A stretch of 15,428 bases of DNA, taken from positions 1 to 15,428 of the forward strand of contig JAOUDE010000023.1 in the NCBI GenBank assembly GCA_029859455.1, given 5' to 3'. The position numbers were made by a program, and so were the translations under genes. The notes below the pieces were generated by a model. That model did not search any database, was not told where the DNA came from, and saw nothing but the letters and a program-made list of their open reading frames with translations. Position 1 is the stretch's first letter. Every line of letters starts with the position of its first letter. The stretch comes from Ignavibacteria bacterium (GTDB taxonomy: Bacteria > Bacteroidota > Ignavibacteria > UBA10030 > UBA6906). This document shows positions 7,348 through 14,318 of this stretch, in pieces.

Positions 7348-8944
7348 TCTCTGCCTCCATAGACTGTGAATCAGGTTGACCGTTGGCTGCCAACGGACCA
7401 GGAATTTCAATCAGATAACGGTACACCGGAACCTCACGGATATCCTGAACGGTCACTTCCTTCAGGATCGATCGGTCGAAGAGGGTTGAGAGACGGGGAA
7501 TCCTCGTCCTGTAGATAGAGTACCCGCTCATGGTAATTGTCCCCTTCTCATCCGATCCCAGATCCGCAAGCCAGAGCGAGTTTAAATCCTCCACACCGTG
7601 GCTGAGCTTTGTAAAGACTTTGTTCCAGCGGTCACTTCCGGGAACTATGTTGTCATAGAGTTCCAGCGAGTTCCGGAATGTCTGGAGTTGGGCCTCGAGT
7701 TCAATGATCGAGTTCTGCAGCGCCTCGACCTCGGCGATCTGGGTTTGTTTGAGGCGAAGCACTTCAGCCTGCTCCTCAATCTCCTGCATTTTCTGTGTGA
7801 CCGACATGCTGAAGAAGAACGTCGAGAGAAACAGTACGGTCAGAAGAAGATACCCGTGCCATGCGAGCTTCAGCGAACGCTGACCCTCCTGCACAGAGGC
7901 GGGGAGCAGGTTAATCGCATACACATCCGGATCTTCCGGTACAAGGGTTCTCCACGCAACACCGATCGGAACGGCAAACTCCGAGATCTGGTCCTGTTGT
8001 TCAGCCGGAAGCCCGCTCGTATCCAGCTGGGGAGCGATCAGATATTCGACTTCCTGATCCGGAAGCTGCTGCGAGAGAAAATCACTCAGGTTGATTCGCC
8101 TGCTCTCGCCGGCAAGAATAATCCTGCTTATCCGCGGAATGCCGAGGTTGTCCTGCTCCAGGAGCAGACGACTATAGACGGTATTCGCGAGATTGGCGGA
8201 ATCGTACCCTTCGCCGAGGATCGGTGCAAACTGGAAGAACTGGTTCCCGCGCATGAAGATCAGACGGGTGAAATCGAAGCCGACATAGACCACCACCGTC
8301 ACTTCATTCGGCTGAAGGTTGTAGTTCAGGCGCACGACATTCATGAGAGAAATATCAGCGCTGTCAATAACCGGAATGCGGGGAACCCGTCCGCCGATGA
8401 ATCCTTTGATATCTTCGAGCGAGTTGATCAGACTGAGACCATCCTCACGGATCACGCAGAGAAGGTTCCCCTCATCGGTATGGATCGCATCGACCGCATC
8501 GGCGGCGGGTTGAAACGCCCTGATTGCTCTCAGCTCACTGAGGATACGGTCCTTCAGCTTCTTCCCTTTGAGACCGAAGTCACTCTCAAGCAGATGATAG
8601 TAGAGTGATGGTTCCGCGATACTGTAGGCAAAATGGGTCTTGTTCGCCTGGTAGTTCGAGAGGATACCGAGGAGAACGGAATTATTGTCTTCCGCTCCGA
8701 CAGATTCGCGCCCCATTTCTCCGGTACCGGCATCGAATCCTCCGAACGGATCCCCATCACTGGAAGCGCCCGACAGGGCCTCGACCTCAACCACCTTCTT
8801 TTCCTCGATCTTTGCCGCGAGGGTGGCAGACCGAAGGTCGTGAAGAACGACCCGTTTTCCCTTGATGGTCAGGTGGGCAAGCTTGATATCGAGCCCGTCA
8901 ACAAAGAGCCCAAGAACCGATTTCTTTTTCCCGATCATAGCCAT
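7325..8944 (-). CDS. pilM: PilM-PilN fusion (GspL-like) pilus alignment protein
   Basis: 539 residues joining two proteins that are usually separate in type IV pili. Residues about 10-335 form a PilM-type actin-like ATPase domain: phosphate-1 region GLFVDGLDIKLAHL (12-25), phosphate-2 region VVVYVGFDFTRLIFMRGN (217-234) and adenosine-type motif RIILAGES (274-281). A glycine/acid-rich insert at 55-88 interrupts it. The hallmark that PilM binds on PilN, INLLP, is at 344-348. A single membrane helix (361-382), a coiled coil (383-428) and a PilN-type periplasmic domain (430-515) follow. The order matches GspL of type II secretion. It would link PilB and PilC in the cytoplasm to PilO and the secretin. 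Start choice is uncertain: ATG 8944 has GGGA 6 nt upstream, while ATG 8938, two codons in, has AGGA 5 nt upstream. The gene lies 43 nt after pilT and overlaps pilO. Confidence 0.8.
   Translation of the reverse strand: MAMIGKKKSVLGLFVDGLDIKLAHLTIKGKRVVLHDLRSATLAAKIEEKKVVEVEALSGASSDGDPFGGFDAGTGEMGRESVGAEDNNSVLLGILSNYQANKTHFAYSIAEPSLYYHLLESDFGLKGKKLKDRILSELRAIRAFQPAADAVDAIHTDEGNLLCVIREDGLSLINSLEDIKGFIGGRVPRIPVIDSADISLMNVVRLNYNLQPNEVTVVVYVGFDFTRLIFMRGNQFFQFAPILGEGYDSANLANTVYSRLLLEQDNLGIPRISRIILAGESRRINLSDFLSQQLPDQEVEYLIAPQLDTSGLPAEQQDQISEFAVPIGVAWRTLVPEDPDVYAINLLPASVQEGQRSLKLAWHGYLLLTVLFLSTFFFSMSVTQKMQEIEEQAEVLRLKQTQIAEVEALQNSIIELEAQLQTFRNSLELYDNIVPGSDRWNKVFTKLSHGVEDLNSLWLADLGSDEKGTITMSGYSIYRTRIPRLSTLFDRSILKEVTVQDIREVPVYRYLIEIPGPLAANGQPDSQSMEAESVVQSAQ
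7354..7358 (-). promoter_or_regulatory. Ribosome binding site that sets the pilO start
   Basis: GGAGG on the minus strand, 6 nt before the GTG at 7347. It lies within the last codons (M-E-A) of the preceding PilM-PilN gene. This favours GTG 7347 over the ATG at 7410, which has no comparable site. Confidence 0.7.
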
Positions 8945-8987
8945 CCTGATTCCCGTTTGTGATTGAACGAGGTACCGATCCCGTCCC

Positions 8988-10220
8988 TCAATCCCCCATT
9001 GTTGTAAGATTCAGCAGCTGCTGAAGTCTTCGTTTGTTATTGGCATTGACGATTGCCGTCTCCAGTGAAATCTTCTTCTGGAGGTACAGACGCTTCAGAT
9101 CCTGTTCGAGCGTGTACATCCCGAGATCGCCCGACTCCGCCATCATCTGATAAATTTCACCTGTATTATTGTTTTTGATCGCGGCGCGAACAGACGGAAT
9201 CATCACCATGATCTCCTTCGCCAGCATCACTTTTCCGTCGAGGCTTGGTACCAGTTTCTGCGAGAGCACACAGGAGAGTGTATCTGCGAGCCGCATCCTG
9301 ACCCTCTCCTGCTCGATCGGAGGAACCTCACCGATCACACGATCGATGGTCTCGACCGCCGATGCGGTGTGAAGTGTTGAAAATACTTTGTGACCGCTAT
9401 CCGTGATCTCGAGTGCGGTCATGATGGTATCCGGGTCTCTCATCTCTCCGATTACAATGATGTCAGGGTCCTGGCGCAGAGACTGGACCGCCCCCTCCTT
9501 GAACGAGAGCACGTCGCGGCCCACTTCGCGATGACGTACGATGCAGCGATCTGATTTGTGAACGTATTCGACCGGTGATGCGATGATGACGATATGAGCA
9601 TCAACGGTATGGTTGTTCGCGTCGATAATGCTGTCCAGTGTCGAGCTCTTTCCTGAACCGGTGATTCCCGTAACCAGGTTCAATCCCTGAGAGGTATGAA
9701 GCAGACTCAGGCTCCGGGTTACATTCGGATGAAAATCCAGTCCCTTGTAAGGCCGCACCACCGCATTAATGGCTCGCATGTTCAACGCAAGGTGATCAAG
9801 GTCGAAATAGGCGTCCGCACGGAACCGATACATCTTCCCATCCTCCGTGAGTGAGTAAGAGAAGTCAAGATTCCGGTATTCATAGAGGAACAGCCGCTGC
9901 CTTTCGATGAGAATACTCTGAATCAACACGCTGAATTCATCGAGCGTGAATTTCCCCATTTCCTCGTATGACTTCTTATCACCGAAAACGCGGAACCAGA
10001 TCCGTCCTTCCGACCCGTAGCCCCCGAGGTCTATATCAGACGCATTCATCCTGGACATCTGAGAGAGATAGCTGTCCATCAACTTCTTCAGAGCAGTCCT
10101 CTCCGCAGGTGACTGCTTGGAAACAAGGTCACCAATCAACATCTGACGTTCGATCCCGGGTGATGTGTCCGGAATCGATGCCGCCAGTTCCTTCAATATG
10201 CGTATGGAGGCTTCTATCAT
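8988..10220 (-). CDS. pilT: PilT-like pilus retraction ATPase
   Basis: Hexameric cytoplasmic ATPase of the PilT/PilU family, which powers pilus disassembly and so retraction and twitching. The 410 residues exceed the usual 340-380. The N-terminal about 60 residues are unusual, followed by an ASDIDL segment (cf. ASDLHL in PilT) at 60-65. Walker A GITGSGKSS (185-193), Walker B RQDPDIIVIGEMRD (249-262) and His box SGHKVFSTLHT (275-285) are intact. The Asp box reads IIASPVEYVH (212-221) instead of the family IEDPIE-type sequence, so two acidic residues are replaced by Ala214-Ser215. The PilT-specific AIRNLIREG-like helix is recognisable but diverged (VRAAIKNNNTGEIYQMM). It is the first gene after a strong promoter; AGGTGA lies about 7 nt before the ATG. 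PilT is the best fit; a PilU-like accessory retraction ATPase is the alternative. Confidence 0.82.
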   Translation of the reverse strand: MIEASIRILKELAASIPDTSPGIERQMLIGDLVSKQSPAERTALKKLMDSYLSQMSRMNASDIDLGGYGSEGRIWFRVFGDKKSYEEMGKFTLDEFSVLIQSILIERQRLFLYEYRNLDFSYSLTEDGKMYRFRADAYFDLDHLALNMRAINAVVRPYKGLDFHPNVTRSLSLLHTSQGLNLVTGITGSGKSSTLDSIIDANNHTVDAHIVIIASPVEYVHKSDRCIVRHREVGRDVLSFKEGAVQSLRQDPDIIVIGEMRDPDTIMTALEITDSGHKVFSTLHTASAVETIDRVIGEVPPIEQERVRMRLADTLSCVLSQKLVPSLDGKVMLAKEIMVMIPSVRAAIKNNNTGEIYQMMAESGDLGMYTLEQDLKRLYLQKKISLETAIVNANNKRRLQQLLNLTTMGD

Positions 10221-10283
10221 AAGTCTTCACCTATCGTCACGTGCGGTCCACAGACTATCTGACCACCGTCACACCGTTTGATA

Positions 10284-10313
10284 AATATACTTCATACCTT
10301 ACACCAAAGTCAA
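10284..10313 (-). promoter_or_regulatory. Strong sigma-70-type promoter for the pilT operon
   Basis: Minus-strand -35 TTGACT (10308-10313), 18-bp spacer, -10 TATATT (10284-10289) in an AT-rich stretch. Five of six bases match the consensus in each hexamer. The predicted start near 10277 gives a leader of about 57 nt before the pilT ATG. It would drive pilT, the alignment genes, the secretin and the lipoprotein separately from pilC-pilB. Confidence 0.75.
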
Positions 10314-10385
10314 CAAATTTTTTGCGATTTCCCCAAAAGCATCGAAACACCTCAGATTCTGGTTCACCACAAGCCTGTTAACCAA

Positions 10386-10394
10386 TTATCCACA
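10386..10394 (+). promoter_or_regulatory. Perfect DnaA-box sequence
   Basis: TTATCCACA matches the classical 9-mer DnaA box exactly. It lies in the intergenic region between the pilB stop and the pilT promoter. No second perfect box was seen nearby, so this is not an origin; it may be a titration or regulatory site, or chance. Confidence 0.25.
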
Positions 10395-10401
10395 TGGGTA
10401 A

Positions 10402-12210
10402 CTAATCATCCGTGGTCGCGGATAAGATCTCCTCAACCGTCGTTTCACCCCTGATAATACGTTCTATTCCGGCCCTCCGGAGAGTCCACATCCCATCCTT
10501 TACGCCCTGGGTCCGGACAGCCTCTTCATCGACCTCGGTACCGGATCTGACAATGATATTCCTGATCTCCTTCGTAAAAAAGAGTGCTTCATGTATCGCT
10601 GCCCGGCCTTTGTATCCCCCGCTGCACTTGTCACACCCCACAGCTTCAAAAATGGTCGCCTTATCAATATCCGCCTCAGCGAAGCCGAACCGAAGGTAAA
10701 CATCGCGGTCAACCTCATTTACCTCGACCTGCCTCTTGCAGAACTTGCACAGCGTTCGGATAAGACGTTGTGCAACAATGATATTGATTGCATAGGCAAT
10801 CAGGAAAGGCTCAATTCCCATCTTATAGAGACGGGAAACCGCACTCGGGGCATCGTTGGTGTGTAGTGTTGAAAAGGTCAGATGCCCCGTATTTGCAAGT
10901 TTGATGGCGATCTCTGCGGTTGCCTTGTCCCGCATCTCGCCGACCAGAACAATGTCAGGGTCGTGGCGGAGAATTCCGCGGATAGCCAGCTCGAAATCCA
11001 TCTTCGTCCCGATCTTCAGCTGACGGGCACCTTTGATGATATACTCCACAGGTTCTTCAACGGTGAGGACGTTGACAGTCGGATCGATAACCTGGTGGAG
11101 CGCCGCGACCAGTGTCGTACTCTTCCCGCTTCCTGTCGGCCCGGTAAGGATCACGATTCCCTGGGGACGTGCGATCGCTTTGTTAAAGAACTCCTTCGTC
11201 GGACCCTGAAGGCCGAGTTTTTCGAGGTCGGTGATCACCTTCCGGTCATCGAGGACCCGGATAACGATACTTTCGAACTTGTGCTTGAACTCAATACCGA
11301 CGATCGGCATGATCGAGACACGAAAGCGGATCATATGGTCGTCGATCAGACGCTGAATAAATCCGTCCTGGGACATCTCGCGCTCGAACCGATCGACATT
11401 CTTCGACCTGTCTTTCACCACCGCCGCCACCGCTTCGGGCATGGTGTTTTCCTGCACATGCCAGAGCTTCAAATTACCGTCCGTCCTGAACCAGAACTCC
11501 GTCCGGTTTCCTTCCTTCGCGATAATGTGAACATCGCTGGCACCCTGCCTCACTGCCTCGATCAGGCACCCCTCCACAAGATTCACCAAAGCGCTTTTGC
11601 TGATCTCCGCTTCAAGTTCGTCTTCATCGACGGTTACGTCATCTTCGTGTCCTTCGATGCCGAGTTCGGTTCCCTCCAGGAGTTTCAGGAACTCGTTCTC
11701 GCGCGGAGCAATCTGTTCAAGTAATCCGTTGAGGTCCTTGAGGCGGCAGTACGTCACCTCGTACTTCTTCACATTAAAACTGCGGGCAATCACCGCGATC
11801 CGGCGGTCGGTCGGATCGGAAGCGATAATGATCAGTTTCTCGGGCGAGCGTTCGTCAAACTTGAGGGGAAGGAGCTTCGCATGAAGAAGCATTTCCCGGA
11901 TGTTGTCGGGAAGTCCGTCCACCAGCTTCTTGATGAAGTCGAGGTTCTGCGCATCGATCTTCTCGTCGGAGAGATAGATTTCCCGGAACGCGTAGAGATC
12001 CGCCACCTCCTGGAAGACGGCATCGTGGTCAGCAGCGAAATCATGGACCAGAATTTGACCGAGGTTGCGCCTGTTCTTTTTCCCTTCGCTCTCCTTGACC
12101 TTGAGCGACTTCTCCAGCGTCTCATAGTCGATCACGCCCTTCTTCAGCAGGGCGAACCCGATCTTGTCGGTAATATCGATCGGTACCGACGATTTCCTCC
12201 GGGGTTCCAT
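10402..12210 (-). CDS. pilB: PilB/GspE-type pilus assembly ATPase, complete copy
   Basis: Hexameric ATPase that drives pilin polymerisation at the cytoplasmic side of PilC. I choose the ATG at 12210 (602 residues), 4 nt after the pilC stop; the reading frame continues to an ATG at 12324, but those 38 residues are basic, low-quality sequence lying entirely within pilC. Seen: an N-terminal MshEN/GspE-N-type domain about 15-170 (GFALLKKGVIDYETLEKSLK, LGQILVHDFA), an acidic linker 185-203, ASDVHI (224-229) opening the motor domain, Walker A GPTGSGKSTT (357-366), Asp box VEEPVEY (384-390), Walker B HDPDIVLVGEMRD (416-428), His box TGHLTFSTLHT (441-451), and the zinc pairs C488-x2-C491 and C526-x2-C529 before GGYKGRAAIHE. 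All motifs are intact. There is no good ribosome site, so it is probably translated by coupling to pilC. A second, partial copy lies at the right edge. Confidence 0.88.
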   Translation of the reverse strand: MEPRRKSSVPIDITDKIGFALLKKGVIDYETLEKSLKVKESEGKKNRRNLGQILVHDFAADHDAVFQEVADLYAFREIYLSDEKIDAQNLDFIKKLVDGLPDNIREMLLHAKLLPLKFDERSPEKLIIIASDPTDRRIAVIARSFNVKKYEVTYCRLKDLNGLLEQIAPRENEFLKLLEGTELGIEGHEDDVTVDEDELEAEISKSALVNLVEGCLIEAVRQGASDVHIIAKEGNRTEFWFRTDGNLKLWHVQENTMPEAVAAVVKDRSKNVDRFEREMSQDGFIQRLIDDHMIRFRVSIMPIVGIEFKHKFESIVIRVLDDRKVITDLEKLGLQGPTKEFFNKAIARPQGIVILTGPTGSGKSTTLVAALHQVIDPTVNVLTVEEPVEYIIKGARQLKIGTKMDFELAIRGILRHDPDIVLVGEMRDKATAEIAIKLANTGHLTFSTLHTNDAPSAVSRLYKMGIEPFLIAYAINIIVAQRLIRTLCKFCKRQVEVNEVDRDVYLRFGFAEADIDKATIFEAVGCDKCSGGYKGRAAIHEALFFTKEIRNIIVRSGTEVDEEAVRTQGVKDGMWTLRRAGIERIIRGETTVEEILSATTDD

Positions 12211-12214
12211 GATG

Positions 12215-13594
12215 TCAGGTGAGATTGTCTGTCGTGACCTGAACTGTGGATTGGCCGATCGCAGGATTCTTGGGCCTGATCGTCGCCGTTTCCGATGACA
12301 CAATTGTGAGTGCGGTGAGAACAACCATGATCACCATTGAGATGGCGAGCTGGATGTAGTCGATCGCATTCTTCATCTTATATGATGTTTCTTTTTCATA
12401 ATATTCCGCGAGCTGGAGTGCCGTATGTTTCACCGTACCGGTTTCTGAACCGGAGTGAAACCGCGAAATCGCCGTCTTCGTAAAGACCCCTGTTGCTTCA
12501 AACGCTTCCGTGATCCCTGTTCCCTTCTGCACCATAAGAGGAAGGGCGACGCTCTTGATCTGCCGCTCCATGTACTTGTTTCCGCACGCCTCGGCCGCCA
12601 TCCGGATTACCTCGATATTCTCGCCCGCGCCGCTGTAGAGAGCGTAGAAGACCCGGCAGAAGATTTCGATGCTCATTTTGTGGAGCAGCGGGCCGATGAT
12701 CGGGATCTTCCAGACATACCGGTCCATCACGTACCGGCCCTTCTCGGTTGAAAAATACTTCATCGCGATCACGACAGGAACGATGCTGGCGATCGTGATC
12801 AACAGCATGTTGTCCACCAGAAAATCGCTGAGCGCGAGAGTAGCGAGCGTCATCGGCGGCAAGTCAATATTGAATTTCCGGAAGAGATTGGCGGTTGCCG
12901 GAAAGATGTAACCGACATAGTAGACCACTGCTCCGAAGAGAACGAACAGGGTAACAATCGGCGTAATGAGAGCACTCTTCAGGTTCTTCTTGAACTCGGC
13001 ATTCCGTTCAAGGAACTTCGCCGTGCTGTCATAGATCTCTGCCATGTTACCGCTCTTTGAGGCAAGACCGAGCATATGAGCAGTGAACCGGCCGAAGACT
13101 CCCTCATGCTTGATGAACGCTTTTTCGCTGTCTTTCCCCTGCTTCAGTTCTGCGTTGATATCCTTGATCGTCTCGCGAAGCGTTCTGTTCTGGATATCGT
13201 TGGCGAGGAGCTGCATGATTTCGTTGAATGGCAGTTTCTGTCGGATCAGGTCGGCGCTGACCCGGACGAACGTTACAATTTCGGTTGCAGGCGGTTTCGG
13301 TTTGAAATCGATCAACCGCTTCTGGATTCGCAGGACCCGGTACCCCATTTTCTGCAGGGCTTCCTGGACCTCCCCTTTTGTGAACGCTTTTTGCTCACCT
13401 GTCAGCGGCTTTTCAGTCCCCCTCTGGACCCGGTAGACCCAGGTTGAGCGCGGGATAACATGGAGCAGCTTGAAATTCTTCTGTCGTGCGAGCTGAGTCG
13501 CCTTCTTCTTTGCTGACTTGGCGGACTCCGCTTCAAGAATTCCCTGAACCGGTTTCCCTGAGGTGGTCAGTCCCTCTATCCTGAATTCGGGCAT
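12215..13594 (-). CDS. pilC: PilC/GspF inner-membrane platform protein
   Basis: Polytopic inner-membrane platform on which pilin is assembled, contacting PilB and PilT. The 459 residues are about 50 longer than most PilC proteins. Residues about 105-235 and 305-432 are the two GspF repeats: VTFVRVSADLIRQKLPFNEIM and LASKSGNMAEIYD in the first; FCRVFYALYSGAGENIEV and SGSETGTVKHTALQLAEYYE in the second. Membrane segments are at about 208-232, 260-279 and 412-432. Two oddities: the N-terminal soluble module looks doubled (about 3-46 and 59-95, the second ending KMGYRVLRIQK), and about 27 residues extend beyond the last membrane helix, where family members usually stop. A strong AGGAGG lies 5 nt upstream. 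The gene follows a structured leader of 233 nt and is tightly coupled to pilB. Confidence 0.88.
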   Translation of the reverse strand: MPEFRIEGLTTSGKPVQGILEAESAKSAKKKATQLARQKNFKLLHVIPRSTWVYRVQRGTEKPLTGEQKAFTKGEVQEALQKMGYRVLRIQKRLIDFKPKPPATEIVTFVRVSADLIRQKLPFNEIMQLLANDIQNRTLRETIKDINAELKQGKDSEKAFIKHEGVFGRFTAHMLGLASKSGNMAEIYDSTAKFLERNAEFKKNLKSALITPIVTLFVLFGAVVYYVGYIFPATANLFRKFNIDLPPMTLATLALSDFLVDNMLLITIASIVPVVIAMKYFSTEKGRYVMDRYVWKIPIIGPLLHKMSIEIFCRVFYALYSGAGENIEVIRMAAEACGNKYMERQIKSVALPLMVQKGTGITEAFEATGVFTKTAISRFHSGSETGTVKHTALQLAEYYEKETSYKMKNAIDYIQLAISMVIMVVLTALTIVSSETATIRPKNPAIGQSTVQVTTDNLT

Positions 13595-13599
13595 GTGCT

Positions 13600-13605
13600 C
13601 CTCCT
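13600..13605 (-). promoter_or_regulatory. Consensus ribosome binding site of pilC
   Basis: Perfect AGGAGG, 5 nt before the pilC ATG, contrasting with the site-less pilB start just downstream. It lies at the end of a G-rich structured leader, so access to it may depend on upstream folding. Confidence 0.7.
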
Positions 13606-13687
13606 GACGTTAGGCTCTACCGTTGATAACAACTTCACGACTCTTGAAACAGGAAAAGGGTAAGCTCCCCCGTCAACCCGCCTTCCG

Positions 13688-13742
13688 TCTTACTAGATCC
13701 CCCACCTAGCAAAACCAGCAGATCAACCGGGGGAGTACCCCC
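13688..13742 (-). promoter_or_regulatory. Structured G-rich leader upstream of pilC with paired G5/C5 hairpins
   Basis: In minus-strand RNA two hairpins follow each other. The first is GGGGG-UACU-CCCCC (13729-13742). The second (13688-13714) has an 11-bp stem, UUUUGCUAGGU with AUCUAGUAAGA including three G-U pairs, closed by a loop of exactly GGGGG. Further G- or C-runs lie on both sides: UCCCCC just after the second pilin gene and GGGGGAG closer to pilC. No T-tract follows, so these are not ordinary terminators. They could form alternative or kissing pairs. I recognise no known riboswitch class. Confidence 0.4.
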
Positions 13743-13827
13743 TTCTTTCTTCCCTGACTGTACTTTCAGAATCCAGGCGTTGGGGGACCGATGTCATGTT
13801 CTGCTGCCTGTTCCTGCAGGGAGATCA

Positions 13828-14232
13828 CTAATTGTTCGCTACGATCAACAAACTGTCTGCCCACACGGTCATCACTACTTCGACCGGTGTCGCCGCATCG
13901 TGTCCCGTCTCGGTACCTGTACCTGTAACAGTGATCGACGTTATCCCTGCCGGGACCGGATCAGGTGCCAGCACGTAGCTACCGTTGGCATTCGATGGGT
14001 TGCTCGTCAGTTTCGCCATTGTCATTCCGCCGAAGGAGTTTGACCCTCCGCCGAGAACGGCCGGACGACGATAGAACTTCTGGGCCTGGGCTGCAAAGTA
14101 CACCAGGTCGTTTGCTATTTCATCTCTGTTGGTGGCTGCAGACTGGTCCTGAAACAGGAAGATCCCAGCTGTCACCGCGATCCCCAGAAGAATCAGGCCG
14201 AGGACAATCAGAAGTAGTTGCTGGGTTCCCAT
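13828..14232 (-). CDS. Leaderless small pilin-like protein 2
   Basis: 134 residues starting MGTQQLLLIVLGLILLGIAV, a hydrophobic helix from residue 5 to about 27 beginning almost at the initiator. A polar alpha region (SAATNRDEIANDLVYFAAQAQKFYRRP, from 31) and a small beta-rich, Ser/Thr/Gly-rich head follow. This is the type IV pilin plan of an N-terminal helix plus a globular beta head. Unlike type IV prepilins it has no basic leader and no Glu at position 5 of the presumed mature helix. An in-frame TGA lies 10 codons upstream with no ATG, GTG or TTG between, so no leader has been missed. No cysteine is present. It is a close paralogue of the gene before it; the shared NRD, NDLV, YRRP, LGGG and NPSNANGSYVL-type blocks are obvious. 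Its position before pilC and pilB supports a structural pilus role. AGGAG lies 14 nt and AGGA 10 nt upstream of the ATG. Confidence 0.7.
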   Translation of the reverse strand: MGTQQLLLIVLGLILLGIAVTAGIFLFQDQSAATNRDEIANDLVYFAAQAQKFYRRPAVLGGGSNSFGGMTMAKLTSNPSNANGSYVLAPDPVPAGITSITVTGTGTETGHDAATPVEVVMTVWADSLLIVANN

Positions 14233-14271
14233 TTCTTTCTTTTCCTGCTCCTTTGTGCTTCAGATACAAAT

Positions 14272-14298
14272 CGGGCTCATCCGGTAAGGAAGAGCCCG
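14272..14298 (-). terminator. Intercistronic hairpin between the two pilin genes
   Basis: In minus-strand RNA, CGGGCUC (14292-14298) pairs with GAGCCCG (14272-14278). Past a U-U mismatch the stem continues as UCC/GGA around a UUACC loop. AUUUGUAUCU follows, a weak U-rich tract. It starts about 20 nt after the first pilin stop, so it may partly terminate or stabilise the 3' end of the first pilin message and set the ratio of the two pilins. Confidence 0.5.
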
Positions 14299-14318
14299 CA
14301 TTGATTCAGCGTGTTGCG

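Noticed and set aside
7348..7410. Upstream ATG for the PilO-like protein
   Set aside because: The GTG at 7347 has a perfect GGAGG at ideal spacing and yields a typical membrane-anchor N-terminus.
7598..8608. 336-residue plus-strand open frame antisense to the PilM-PilN gene
   Set aside because: It lies entirely opposite a gene with clear family motifs, has no recognisable domains and a composition typical of a mirrored coding frame.
10359..10383. Hairpin after pilB (GGTT...AACC) as terminator
   Set aside because: The stem has several mismatches and no T-tract directly follows, so it is not convincing.
10882..11724. 280-residue plus-strand open frame antisense to pilB
   Set aside because: It is a shadow of the pilB motor domain with no independent motifs, ribosome site or promoter.
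12211..12324. N-terminal extension of pilB to an ATG at 12324
   Set aside because: The extra 38 residues lie inside pilC and are arginine-rich without family similarity; the ATG at 12210, 4 nt after the pilC stop, gives a normal PilB N-terminus.
13595..13827. c-di-GMP (GEMM) riboswitch upstream of pilC
   Set aside because: A c-di-GMP switch would make biological sense for pili, but I could not find the conserved GEMM core sequences; the region has only generic G/C-run hairpins.
13595..13827. A sigma-70 promoter for pilC
   Set aside because: TTGACG and TTGATC resemble -35 boxes, but no acceptable -10 lies at 16-18 bp from either.
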